Origin: an uncultured Ruminococcus sp.
Lineage (GTDB): Bacteria > Bacillota > Clostridia > Oscillospirales > Ruminococcaceae
DNA length: 53,721 bases
Direction of reading: 5' to 3'
NCBI GenBank assembly: GCA_902788785.1
Contig: CADALT010000013.1
Location: 1 to 53,721, forward strand
The position numbers and the translations under genes are program-made. Below the pieces are notes generated by a model. The model was given only the letters and a program-made list of their open reading frames with translations. It was not told where the DNA came from and did no database searches. Shown piece after piece: positions 1 through 8,696 of the stretch. Numbering within the stretch: the stretch's first letter is position 1; each line of letters starts with the position of its first letter.

Positions 1-120
1 TATGCCTTTTTTATTCCCATTTCATCAATCACTTTCAACAAAGCTGCACTTTCAACTTTGGCTGTTTTGCCTATTGATTTTTCTTAGCAGGTTTCATAAT
101 TTATATCGCTGAAAGCGAAG

Positions 121-690
121 CGCCGACCAACTATTGAAAAGCACAGCATCAGCACAACATCAGCACAACATCAGCAAAGCTGACGTTTGCTGACGTTTGC
201 TGACGCTTCGAGCGCCTGCTTTATCTTTTAAACAAAAAGTCGTAACGACAAGGCGCCCCGGACTATGGGGGACTTACCTGTGCCGACCAACTATTGAACG
301 CTACCGAGCGCCTGTTTATTCTATTAAACAAAACTACGTGACGACAAGGCGACCCAGGCTAGGGGGGTCTACCTTTAGCGCCAGACTATTGAAAAGCACA
401 GCATCAGCACAACATCAGCAAAGCTGACGTTTGCTGACGCTTCGAGCGCCTGTTTTATCTTTTAAACAAAAAGTCGTAACGACAAGGCGACCCGGGCTAG
501 GGGGTTCTACCTTTAGCGCCAGACTATTGAACGCTACCGAGCGCCTGTTTTTTCTATTAAACAAAACAACGTAACGAATTGGCGACCCGGGCTAGGGGTA
601 TCTTCCTGTGCTGACCAACTATTTAATGCTACCGAGCGCCTGCTTTATCTTTTAAACAAAAAGCCGTAACGACAAGGCGACCCGGGCTAG
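121..690 (+). repeat. tandem array of a dispersed intergenic repeat, five units
   Basis: Five related units of about 95 to 137 bp follow each other. Each carries ACCGAGCGCCTG or a TTCGAGCGCCTG variant, then TTAAACAAAA, a CGTAACGA core, and the end GGCGACCCGGGCTAGGGG. The core starts lie near 206, 304, 441, 536 and 631. Two units have an insertion (about 141-205 and 394-440) of short CATCAGCACAA and TGACGTTTGC repeats that can fold on themselves. The array ends two bases from the dnaE stop codon. The same family occurs at 26728-26814, 27401-27690 and 53270-53321. The open frame through it repeats with the units and I do not regard it as coding. Positions 1-120 are AT-rich and show no gene I can support. 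Confidence 0.9.
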
Positions 691-692
691 GG

Positions 693-3600
693 TTAGCCGA
701 AGGCGGCGTTTTGGTCGCCGACGATGTTTAATATTTCCCACATGATGCTGTCATCTATCTTTATGCCGGGTATGCCTTTTATTGCCGTGCGGCGCTTTAG
801 GTCGGGGAAATATATGGTCAGCCTTGTGCCGTTCTCGGCGGAGTATTTCTGTGCAAATGCCTTTACTGCGCCCATGCGTGCCTTGTCGGTGGAGAGTATG
901 CGCAGGCAGATGCCTTTGCTCAGGCATTGCCTTACAAAGCGCTCGCCTGTTTCCACAAGATCAGCCATCAGCTTCGGAGGTTCATCCTCCTTGACCGAGA
1001 TCTTTCCACGCACGTGCAGCACAGCCCTCTCCTTTATCAGACTGCCCGAGACTTCGTATACCGATGGGAATACCACCAGCTCCAGCTCGCCGCTTTTGTC
1101 CTCGGCTGATGCAAAACACATCATGCCGCCTTTTTTAGTGGTGAACTGCCGTGCTTTTGTGACAGTCACCATCAGGTCTGCGGTCTTGCCCTCGGCATTA
1201 TGACCTGCTTCAAGTATACGCCTGACAGGTGTGAAGCCCGCTGCCGCCGCAAAAGGCTCACATTCATCTATAGGGTGAGCCGAAAGGTACATACCCAGGG
1301 CTTCATGCTCAAATTCCAGCAGTTCGGCTCTGGTGTACTCCTGCGCATCGGGCAGGGGCTTGTCGAGCCTTGCGTTTTCTTCGGGCTGCGCTGTCGAGAA
1401 GAAATCCAGCTGACCTTCCAGCCTGTCTGATGCCGCCTTGTTAAGGTCGCCCATGATGATGTTGCAGCTTATCAGCTTTTCGTGGCGGTTCATCGGCAGG
1501 CAGTCCATCGCACCTGCCTTTATTATGGATTCTATGGTGCGCACATGGATATCTCTGCCCTGAAGTCTGCGGCAGAAGTCTCTCAGGGTCGTAAACTCTC
1601 CGCCTGCTTTGCGCTCCCTGACGATGGAAGCTATGGCATTCTCACCAAGCCCCTTTATGCCCAAAAGCCCGAACCTTATGCCGTCCGCCTCTTTGGTGAA
1701 TCCACGCTCGCTGTGGTTGATGTCGGGGGGCAGTATCTTTGTGCCGTGCTTGCGTGCAGCTGTGATGTAGCCGTAAAGCTTTTCTGTGCTCTCGATGAGG
1801 GCGTTGGTCATCAGCGCCGCCATGTAGTCCATATAGTAGTGGCATTTCAGGTATGCTGTGCGGTAAGCTACTGTTGCATAGGCTGCCGCATGGGATTTGT
1901 TGAATGCGTAGCTTGCAAAACTGCTCATCTCATCGAATATCTCGTTTGCCACTTTTTCGGGCACACCGTTTGCCACTGCACCGCAGCAAACGCCTTCCTC
2001 ACCGTAGATGAAAGCCTTGCGCTCGTTTTCGAGCAATGCGGATTTCTTCTTTGCCATGGCTCTGCGCACAAGGTCGGCACGCCCGAAGGAGTAGCCTGCC
2101 AGCGTGCGGAAGATCTGCATGACCTGTTCCTGATAAACTATGCACCCGTAGGTCACATCGAGTATGTCCTTTAGCAGAGGGTGCTTGTAGGTCACAAGCT
2201 TAGGGTCGTGACGGTTGCGTATATAAGTGGGTATCGAGTCCATGGGTCCCGGGCGGTACAGGGATATGACTGCTATAAGGTCTTCTATCCCCGTGGGGCG
2301 CAGCTTCATTATGGTCGCTGTCATTCCGCCGCTTTCAAACTGGAAAACTCCGTCGGTGCTGCCCTGTGAGAGCATTTTGTAGACCTCGGGGTCGTCAAGG
2401 GGTATGTTGCTTATATCAAAATCAGGCACGGTCTTCTTCACTTCGTCACAGCAGTGCTTGATTATAGTCAGGTTGCGAAGCCCCAGAAAGTCGATCTTCA
2501 ACAGCCCCAGCCGTTCAAGTATAGTCATGGTATACTGGGTCGAAACAGCTCCGTCCCTTGAATACAGCGGAACATAGCTGTCTACGGGTTCTTTTGTGAT
2601 GACCACGCCTGCCGCATGGGTCGATACATTTCGGGGCATACCCTCAATGCTGACCGCAGTGTCGATTATCTCACGCATTTTCAGGTCGGAGGTGTACATC
2701 TGCCTGAATTCGGGGACTTTCTCCAGCGACTCTTTGAGCGTCAGCATCCTCGGGGCAGCCTTTGCCAGCTTGTCGCCCGTTGAGTATGGCTCGCCCATGG
2801 CACGGGCAGCATCACGCACCGCCTGCTTAGCGCCCATGGTACCGAAAGTCGCTATCTGCGCCACATGGTCGGCACCGTATTTGTCCACCACGTAGTCGAT
2901 GACCTGCTGTCTGCCTTCCATACAGAAATCTATATCGAAATCGGGCATGGTGACACGTTCGGGGTTGAGAAAACGCTCGAACAGCAGATTGTATTTCAAG
3001 GGGTCGATATCGGTGATGCCGATGCAGTAAGCGCACAGGCTGCCTGCACCCGAACCTCGTCCCGGACCTACGGGTATATCTTTGCTTTTAGCGTAGTTTA
3101 TAAAATCCCATACTATCAGATAGTAGTTGGTATACCCCATTGAGGTTATGACGGAAAGCTCATATTCCATGCGCTCGCAGGCTTCCTCGGAGGGCGTGCC
3201 GTAGCGTTTTATAAGTCCGTCACGGCACATATCACGCAGGAATTTCTCGTTGTCATCTACCCCGTCGATATGCAGATATGGCAGTATGGTGTTGCCAAAC
3301 TCGATATTAACATTGCAGCGTCGGGCTATCCTGACGGTGTTCTCCATAGCCTCGGGCACTGAAGGATAAAGCTGCGCCATTTCTTCCGCCGACTTTACAT
3401 AGAACTCGTCGCTGGGGAATTTTATGGCAGGGTCGTGTATGGTGGTCGCTGTGGAAATGCACATAAGCACCTGCTGTGCGGCAGCGTCCTCTTTGCGGAT
3501 ATAGTGGCAGTCATTGGTCAGGCAAAGCCCGATGCCGTTATCCTGTGCCAGCCTTATTAGTGACGGCATGACTCTCTGTTCGGTCATGTCCCTGTGTTTT

Positions 3601-4124
3601 TGTATCTCGATGAAATAATTATCCGCACCGAATATCTCTTTGTAGCGCAGGGCAGTTTCCACTGCGCCCTGATAGTTGGTATCGGCTATCTTTCGGGAAA
3701 GCTCGCCTGCGATACAGCCCGAAAGGCAGATAAGCCCCTCGTGATATTGTGAAAGCAGCTCCTCGTCCACACGGGGACGGTTGTAAAAGCCCTCGGTGTA
3801 GCTTAATGATACGAGCTTCATCAGGTTGTGATAGCCCGTGTCGTTCTCGCAGAGGAGTATCAGGTGGTAGGGCTTGCCCGATGCGGGCGACTTGTCGTGG
3901 CGGCTGCCCTCTGCCACATAGACCTCACAGCCGATGATGGGCTTTATATCAGCTGCCTTGCAGGCGTTGTAGAATTCCACGACTGCGAACATATTGCCGT
4001 GGTCGGTGACAGCGCAGGCGGTCTGCCCCAGTTCTTTCAGGCGTGGGATAAGTCTGTCCAGCCGACAGGCACCGTCAAGCAGAGAATATTCAGTATGAAG
4101 ATGAAGATGGACAAATCCTGACAA
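693..4124 (-). CDS. dnaE: DNA polymerase III subunit alpha
   Basis: This is the catalytic subunit of a replicative C-family DNA polymerase, 1143 residues and full length for DnaE. The N-terminal PHP domain starts with the HLHLHTEYS motif near residue 6. The polymerase palm has the PDFDIDF motif near residue 395, holding catalytic aspartates. The helix-hairpin-helix and OB-fold regions follow, with a conserved AHPIDE stretch in the C-terminal third. The start is TTG at 4122-4124, preceded by a GGGAGGG ribosome site; no better start is visible. The gene faces away from the amidohydrolase at 4302. Its stop TAA lies two bases from the repeat array at 121-690. Family assignment is firm; Firmicutes often also carry PolC, so its share of replication cannot be told from here. 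Confidence 0.97.
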   Translation of the reverse strand: MSGFVHLHLHTEYSLLDGACRLDRLIPRLKELGQTACAVTDHGNMFAVVEFYNACKAADIKPIIGCEVYVAEGSRHDKSPASGKPYHLILLCENDTGYHNLMKLVSLSYTEGFYNRPRVDEELLSQYHEGLICLSGCIAGELSRKIADTNYQGAVETALRYKEIFGADNYFIEIQKHRDMTEQRVMPSLIRLAQDNGIGLCLTNDCHYIRKEDAAAQQVLMCISTATTIHDPAIKFPSDEFYVKSAEEMAQLYPSVPEAMENTVRIARRCNVNIEFGNTILPYLHIDGVDDNEKFLRDMCRDGLIKRYGTPSEEACERMEYELSVITSMGYTNYYLIVWDFINYAKSKDIPVGPGRGSGAGSLCAYCIGITDIDPLKYNLLFERFLNPERVTMPDFDIDFCMEGRQQVIDYVVDKYGADHVAQIATFGTMGAKQAVRDAARAMGEPYSTGDKLAKAAPRMLTLKESLEKVPEFRQMYTSDLKMREIIDTAVSIEGMPRNVSTHAAGVVITKEPVDSYVPLYSRDGAVSTQYTMTILERLGLLKIDFLGLRNLTIIKHCCDEVKKTVPDFDISNIPLDDPEVYKMLSQGSTDGVFQFESGGMTATIMKLRPTGIEDLIAVISLYRPGPMDSIPTYIRNRHDPKLVTYKHPLLKDILDVTYGCIVYQEQVMQIFRTLAGYSFGRADLVRRAMAKKKSALLENERKAFIYGEEGVCCGAVANGVPEKVANEIFDEMSSFASYAFNKSHAAAYATVAYRTAYLKCHYYMDYMAALMTNALIESTEKLYGYITAARKHGTKILPPDINHSERGFTKEADGIRFGLLGIKGLGENAIASIVRERKAGGEFTTLRDFCRRLQGRDIHVRTIESIIKAGAMDCLPMNRHEKLISCNIIMGDLNKAASDRLEGQLDFFSTAQPEENARLDKPLPDAQEYTRAELLEFEHEALGMYLSAHPIDECEPFAAAAGFTPVRRILEAGHNAEGKTADLMVTVTKARQFTTKKGGMMCFASAEDKSGELELVVFPSVYEVSGSLIKERAVLHVRGKISVKEDEPPKLMADLVETGERFVRQCLSKGICLRILSTDKARMGAVKAFAQKYSAENGTRLTIYFPDLKRRTAIKGIPGIKIDDSIMWEILNIVGDQNAAFG

Positions 4125-4155
4125 AGATAACCCTCCCGAAAAAAATTATAAATCA

Positions 4156-4184
4156 ATTATACCACAACAGCATGAAAATTACAA
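4156..4184 (-). promoter_or_regulatory. sigma-A promoter for dnaE
   Basis: Read on the minus strand, TTGTAA and TATAAT are separated by exactly 17 bp. The -10 box lies about 31 bases upstream of the TTG start of dnaE. This is a sequence match only. Confidence 0.7.
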
Positions 4185-4243
4185 GGCTTGTTATGGCAAT
4201 ATATGGATACTCGCCGCAAACAGCTTTGCTGTAAAAACCGACC

Positions 4244-4272
4244 TTGTAATTTTTGAAACGATGTGCTATAAT
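4244..4272 (+). promoter_or_regulatory. sigma-A promoter for the amidohydrolase/rsmI pair
   Basis: TTGTAA at 4244-4249 and TATAAT at 4267-4272 are spaced by 17 bp and lie 30 bases before the next start codon. The divergent dnaE promoter has the same -35 hexamer. Confidence 0.75.
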
Positions 4273-4301
4273 AAAAGAATACAGATGTCGGAGGTTTCTT
4301 A

Positions 4302-5462
4302 ATGAATATTGTAAATGTTAAAATATATACTTTGGATGATGAGGATACTATCATCGAAAACGGCTATGTCACTGTGGAGAACGGCAAGATAACCGCAGTG
4401 GGCAATGGCAGTCCCGAGAGGACATCTTCGGAGGATATCGACGGGCATGGGGCTTCGCTGTATCCGGGCTTTATAGATGCCCATACACATCTGGGGCTGA
4501 CCACCGCAGGTGTCGGTATCGAGGGCGAGGATCTTAATGAGGAGTTCGACCCCTGTACACCTCAGCTGCGGATAATAGACGGCATAAATCCTGCGGACTA
4601 TTCTTTCGAGACTGCAAGGCAGGCAGGTGTCACCACGGCTGTGATCTCACCGGGGTCAGCCAACCCTATAGCAGGCGCTATCTCGGCGGTGAAGACCAGC
4701 GGCAAGCGCATAGACAAGATGGTCATACGCACCGTGGGCATGAAATTTGCCATGGGCGAGAACCCCAAGCTTACATATATGGATCACGAACAGTCGCCCG
4801 TCACCAGAATGGCGGTGGCAAGCGTGATACGTGACAGCCTTAACAGGGCAAAGCGCTATATGGCAGATGTGGAAGAGGCTGAGAACAGCGGCGCAGACCT
4901 GCCCGATTTTGACAGCTCGATGGAGGCACTCATACCTCTGCTGAGACATGAGGTAAAGGCGCATTTCCACTGCCATAGGGCTGATGATATTTTCACCGCC
5001 ATCAGGATAGCAGGGGAGTTCGACCTTGATTTTACCCTTATACATTGTACCGACGGACACCTTATCGCAGATGAACTGGCGGAGGACGGCGTAAGCTGTG
5101 TTATAGGACCTGTTATCATGGACAGATGCAAGCCCGAGATGGCTAATCTTTCCCCTGCGGCGGCAGGCATACTCTGTGCCCATGGGATAGATGTGGCTAT
5201 ATGCACCGATCATTCCGAGGTGCCTATAGAGTATCTGCCCCTTTCGGTGGGCATAGCCATGAAAAACGGCATGAGTTTTTATGACGGCGTAAAGTCCGTT
5301 ACACGTATACCTGCGCAGATAGCAGGCATTTTTGACAGAGTAGGTTCTGTGGAAACGGGCAAGGATGCCGACCTGGTCATGTTCGAGGGCTGCCCCTTTG
5401 AGGTCATGTCGTCGCCTGCACTTGTCATGGCAGACGGAAAAATAGTTCGGAGGGAGATCTGA
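4302..5462 (+). CDS. amidohydrolase family protein
   Basis: A 386-residue metal-dependent hydrolase of the imidazolonepropionase/adenosine-deaminase-like superfamily. Visible are the N-terminal beta-sandwich (residues 1-50), the GFIDAHTHLG metal motif near residue 53, a KAHFHCHRADD segment near 220 that supplies further histidines, a CTDHSEVP segment near 305 with the expected aspartate, and the closing VGSVETGKDADLVMFEG motif. No signal peptide is seen, so it should be cytoplasmic. GGAGG precedes the ATG. Its stop codon is separated from the rsmI start by one base, so the two are probably cotranscribed. The substrate cannot be told from sequence; related clostridial proteins are annotated only as amidohydrolase. 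Confidence 0.88.
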   Translation: MNIVNVKIYTLDDEDTIIENGYVTVENGKITAVGNGSPERTSSEDIDGHGASLYPGFIDAHTHLGLTTAGVGIEGEDLNEEFDPCTPQLRIIDGINPADYSFETARQAGVTTAVISPGSANPIAGAISAVKTSGKRIDKMVIRTVGMKFAMGENPKLTYMDHEQSPVTRMAVASVIRDSLNRAKRYMADVEEAENSGADLPDFDSSMEALIPLLRHEVKAHFHCHRADDIFTAIRIAGEFDLDFTLIHCTDGHLIADELAEDGVSCVIGPVIMDRCKPEMANLSPAAAGILCAHGIDVAICTDHSEVPIEYLPLSVGIAMKNGMSFYDGVKSVTRIPAQIAGIFDRVGSVETGKDADLVMFEGCPFEVMSSPALVMADGKIVRREI

Positions 5463-5463
5463 G

Positions 5464-6297
5464 ATGGGTATACTTTACGTTGTGGGCACACCCATAGGAA
5501 ATCTTGGAGATATGACATACCGTGCAGTCGAGACACTGAAAAATGTGGATTTTATCTGTGCGGAGGATACCCGTGTGACCATGAAGCTGTTAAATCATTT
5601 TGAGATAAAAAAGCCCATGATATGCTATCAGGAGCATAATGCGGCACAGGCAGGCGAAACGGTCATTGCAAGGCTGATGTCGGGGGAAGATGCGGCGATA
5701 GTCACAGATGCGGGTATGCCCTGCATTTCCGACCCGGGCGAGAAGCTTGTCAAGCTTTGTGCGGAAAATGATGTGAGAGTCGAGGTAGTGCCGGGACCCT
5801 CTGCGGTGGTATCCGCATTGGCGATAAGCGGACTTTCCACCTCACGCTTCAGGTTCGAGGGCTTTCTCTCGGTCAATAAAAGACAGCGCTTCGACCATCT
5901 TGCACAGGTAAGAGATGCCCGAGAAACGCTGATATTCTACGAAGCGCCCCATAAGCTGCACAAGACCCTGAGGGATATGCTGGAGTATTTCGGAGACAGG
6001 CGCATATCATTGTGCAGAGAGCTTACTAAGCTGCACGAGGAGGTCATACGCACCACGCTCTCGGAGGCGCTGGAGATGTACCCCGATAACCGTGCAAAGG
6101 GCGAATTTGTGCTGGTCATAGAGGGCGCTGCGGAAGAGGACATCACTAAGGCGGAGACCATCGAGGAAGCCTTTTTGCAGGTGAAAGCACTGGTCGAAAA
6201 GGGCGTGCGTGGAACAGATGCCTGTCGGGAGATAGCCAAGGCGACGGGATTTTCCAAGGGCGAGCTTTATGCTATGCTGGTAGAACAAAATTCATAG
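5464..6297 (+). CDS. rsmI: 16S rRNA (cytidine-1402 2'-O)-methyltransferase
   Basis: RsmI uses S-adenosylmethionine to 2'-O-methylate C1402 in the decoding centre of 16S rRNA. The 277-residue length is normal. The N-terminus has the family signature VGTPIGNLGDMTYRA, followed by CAEDTRVTMKLL and the glycine-rich TDAGMPCISDPGEKLV segment of the tetrapyrrole-methylase fold. A VVPGPSAVVSAL motif lies near residue 100 and FYEAPHKL near 158. It starts one base after the amidohydrolase stop. No oddity is seen. Confidence 0.96.
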   Translation: MGILYVVGTPIGNLGDMTYRAVETLKNVDFICAEDTRVTMKLLNHFEIKKPMICYQEHNAAQAGETVIARLMSGEDAAIVTDAGMPCISDPGEKLVKLCAENDVRVEVVPGPSAVVSALAISGLSTSRFRFEGFLSVNKRQRFDHLAQVRDARETLIFYEAPHKLHKTLRDMLEYFGDRRISLCRELTKLHEEVIRTTLSEALEMYPDNRAKGEFVLVIEGAAEEDITKAETIEEAFLQVKALVEKGVRGTDACREIAKATGFSKGELYAMLVEQNS

Positions 6298-6314
6298 ATA
6301 ACGGAGGAAATAAA

Positions 6315-7568
6315 ATGAAAAGAAGAATTTTAGCACCGCTGACGGCGCTTGTTATGACAGCTGCGCCTATGATGCAGGGCTTGTGTTTGAACGCTGCGGC
6401 GGCAGGCATAGAGTCCTATGAGGACAGCGAAGAACTTATACTTGACTGCGGCGGAAGAGCAGGCTACGACTATCTGGGCACCATGGAAAACGGCGAAGCC
6501 ATGCAGATGCTTTATGATGAGATGTATGAGACAGCAGTCGCTCTGTGGTATGATACGCAGACCGAGCTTGGCACGGTGGAAGGCTACGGCATGATAGATA
6601 AAGTGCCAATGAACGGGCTAAGCTTCAACGATGCCAGCAAGGTATATTTCACTTTTAAGTCGGATAACCCCATATTCTACTTCTGCTCATACCTTTCGGC
6701 AGCAGCAGGGGACAGCTTCGTGATGCTCTGCGACAGGGACTACTGCGACCCTGAGATACGTGAGCAGGCACAGCAGAAAATAGAGGAATACATCGGAAGT
6801 TCATCACTGGCGGCAGAGAACTCGGAAACTCTTGCGGACAAGATAAGGGCTGTGCATGACAAGCTTTGTGATGATATGGAATATGCACGGGACTACAGCG
6901 GCAGACCCTCCGAGGAATACTGGGCACATGATATAACAGGTGCCGCAATGTATGGTCAGGGCGTGTGCGAGGCTTATTCACGTACTTTCCAGCTGGTGCT
7001 GAATTATATGGATGTAGATAACCGTTTCATCACAGGCAGAGCCTCGGGCGACAACCATTCGTGGAATATGGTGCGCATGGAGGACGGGCTAAACTACTTC
7101 GTTGACCCCACATGGAACGATCTGAACGGTTCGGACATATATTTCCTGAAGGGCAGCGAGACTATGGATATTGACCATATCACGGATATCCCCGGGGACG
7201 ACCCTGCGCATTTTCTGCCTGAGCTTACCGATGTGAGCACAGAGGATTATTCGGCTGATACACCCAAAAAGCCCGATGACGAGACCACCGATAACGAGGT
7301 CAAAGACACCGAGCCTAAAGATACCGATACCACCGACGGCGAAACTACCGATGCCGATACCACCGACAGCCCCATGACGGGTGATGCCGACGGTGACGGA
7401 AATATAAACGTCAGGGATATCGCCATGGTAGCAGCTCATATCAAAGGCACAAAAGCCCTTGATGAGAAAGGCTCGGCAGCGGCTGATGCAAACAAGGACG
7501 GCAAGCTCGATGTTACGGATATCGCTATGATAGCAGGTCATATCAAGGGCATCAAGGCACTGGTCTGA
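6315..7568 (+). CDS. secreted transglutaminase-like protein with C-terminal type I dockerin
   Basis: A 417-residue exported protein. Residues 1-30 form a signal peptide ending in an alanine-rich stretch. The transglutaminase-like core spans about 165-290, with the expected triad at Cys218 (GQGVCEAY), His248 (GDNHSW) and Asp264 (YFVDPTW). A Thr/Asp-rich linker at about 305-355 leads to two dockerin calcium repeats, GDADGDGNINVRDIAMVAAH and ADANKDGKLDVTDIAMIAGH. Dockerins bind cohesins on cellulosome scaffolds or cell-surface anchors, so this enzyme is probably delivered to such a complex. Transglutaminase-like folds in bacteria are usually peptidases or uncertain, so the chemistry is open. Two related genes without dockerins follow. 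The start has GGAGG at good spacing. Confidence 0.9.
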   Translation: MKRRILAPLTALVMTAAPMMQGLCLNAAAAGIESYEDSEELILDCGGRAGYDYLGTMENGEAMQMLYDEMYETAVALWYDTQTELGTVEGYGMIDKVPMNGLSFNDASKVYFTFKSDNPIFYFCSYLSAAAGDSFVMLCDRDYCDPEIREQAQQKIEEYIGSSSLAAENSETLADKIRAVHDKLCDDMEYARDYSGRPSEEYWAHDITGAAMYGQGVCEAYSRTFQLVLNYMDVDNRFITGRASGDNHSWNMVRMEDGLNYFVDPTWNDLNGSDIYFLKGSETMDIDHITDIPGDDPAHFLPELTDVSTEDYSADTPKKPDDETTDNEVKDTEPKDTDTTDGETTDADTTDSPMTGDADGDGNINVRDIAMVAAHIKGTKALDEKGSAAADANKDGKLDVTDIAMIAGHIKGIKALV

Positions 7569-7595
7569 TGTGGTGCTGTAATTAAGGAGATAAGA

Positions 7596-8633
7596 ATGAA
7601 AAGGATATCTGTATTAGCTGCGGCAGCGTGTGCGGCGCTGCTTGCTTCCTGCGGGAGCACGGCAGTGCAGGAAAGCAGGGCGGAGACTTCCACGCCGCAG
7701 ACGACCACTCAACAGACTGCCACGACCACGGTGACCGCTGTTACAGAGGACGAAACGCAGACCGAGCCCGAGGAGCTTTATGACACTTCTGCCATATCAG
7801 CAGCGTATTTAAGCGGCGATACCTCGGGACTGGATGAATTCCAAATGGAAATTTACGAACGTGCGGTGCAGGTCATGGAAGAGGTCCTGACAGAGGATAT
7901 GACCGACTATGAGAAGGAACTGGCGATACACGATTATATCGTGGCAAATATCACCTATGATGTGGATAATCTCAGCGTCTTCGAGACCCACGGAGAGCAC
8001 GCTTCCGACCCCTACGGGGCATTGGTGGAGGGCAGGTGCATATGCCTGGGATATACCACAACTTTCCAAATGTTCATGGATATGCTGGAGATCCCCTGCA
8101 TCACCATACGTGGCGAGTCGATACATGAAGATGAAGATAATGCCGATCATGCGTGGAACATGGTCGAACTGAACGGACACAGCTATTATGTGGACGTTAC
8201 CTGGGACGACCCTGTGCCCGATGAAGAGGGCAGACCCGTAAAGCACAGCTATTTCAACGTTGGCGAGGAGCTTATGAAAGCCAAGCATCTCTGGGACGAA
8301 CAGCTTACGCCCGAAACGGACAGCGTGGAAGAAAGCTTTATTGCCCACAACCTGCGCACTGTATCCGATGAGAGCGAGATAGCCGATCTGGCAGATGAGG
8401 CGCTGGAGAAGGGTCATGGAGATTTTTATTTCGAGCCCGAGGATAAGGAAGGCTGGGCTCTGGAAAAGGCAGAGCCTGTTGACGGCTATGTATCGGCATA
8501 CGTGATAAATCCGTCTTTGCAGAATGCGGTCGATAAGATCACCCGAAAGCACAAAAATGCCAAGATACTTTTCCATAGGACGGAGTTTGAGGGGCGTATC
8601 ATCGTGATGGGATACATCTACAGCAATTCATAA
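7596..8633 (+). CDS. transglutaminase-like lipoprotein
   Basis: A 345-residue predicted lipoprotein. The signal peptide ends in the lipobox LLASC with Cys19 as the lipidated residue, followed by a Ser/Thr/Gln-rich tether to about residue 55. The transglutaminase-like domain runs from about 85 to 230, with triad candidates Cys150 (RCICLGY), His185 (DHAWNM) and Asp200 (YYVDVTWDD). The last 100 residues are not recognised. It follows the dockerin protein by 27 bases with its own AAGGAG site, so the two are probably cotranscribed. No dockerin is present, so it should stay on the outer face of the membrane. Substrate unknown. Confidence 0.87.
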   Translation: MKRISVLAAAACAALLASCGSTAVQESRAETSTPQTTTQQTATTTVTAVTEDETQTEPEELYDTSAISAAYLSGDTSGLDEFQMEIYERAVQVMEEVLTEDMTDYEKELAIHDYIVANITYDVDNLSVFETHGEHASDPYGALVEGRCICLGYTTTFQMFMDMLEIPCITIRGESIHEDEDNADHAWNMVELNGHSYYVDVTWDDPVPDEEGRPVKHSYFNVGEELMKAKHLWDEQLTPETDSVEESFIAHNLRTVSDESEIADLADEALEKGHGDFYFEPEDKEGWALEKAEPVDGYVSAYVINPSLQNAVDKITRKHKNAKILFHRTEFEGRIIVMGYIYSNS

Positions 8634-8638
8634 AACTA

Positions 8639-8678
8639 AAAGGCAAGCTTGCAAAAAAACGCAGCTTGCCTTGTTTTG
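8639..8678. terminator. bidirectional intrinsic terminator between convergent genes
   Basis: AAGGCAAGCT at 8640-8649 pairs with AGCTTGCCTT at 8663-8672 and is followed by a T-rich tract. An A-rich tract inside the loop and upstream can serve the minus-strand gene ending at 8697. Confidence 0.8.
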
Positions 8679-8696
8679 TATCATTTTGTTTTTAGT

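Noticed and set aside
1-66. Possible leftward coding frame at the window edge (minus strand, KVESAALLKVIDEMGIKK)
   Set aside because: It is too short, has no ribosome site and is preceded by a stop codon; the edge prevents a decision.
197-427. 76-codon open frame in the left repeat array
   Set aside because: It is made of translated repeat units (VTTRRPGLG-like), lacks a ribosome site and recurs wherever the repeat occurs, including 27418-27666.
121-690. CRISPR array
   Set aside because: Units are 90 to 137 bp, spacers are not unique and of even length, and no cas gene is present.
1482-2174. 230-codon plus-strand open frame inside dnaE
   Set aside because: It is antisense to the conserved DnaE polymerase domain and has no ribosome site or family resemblance.
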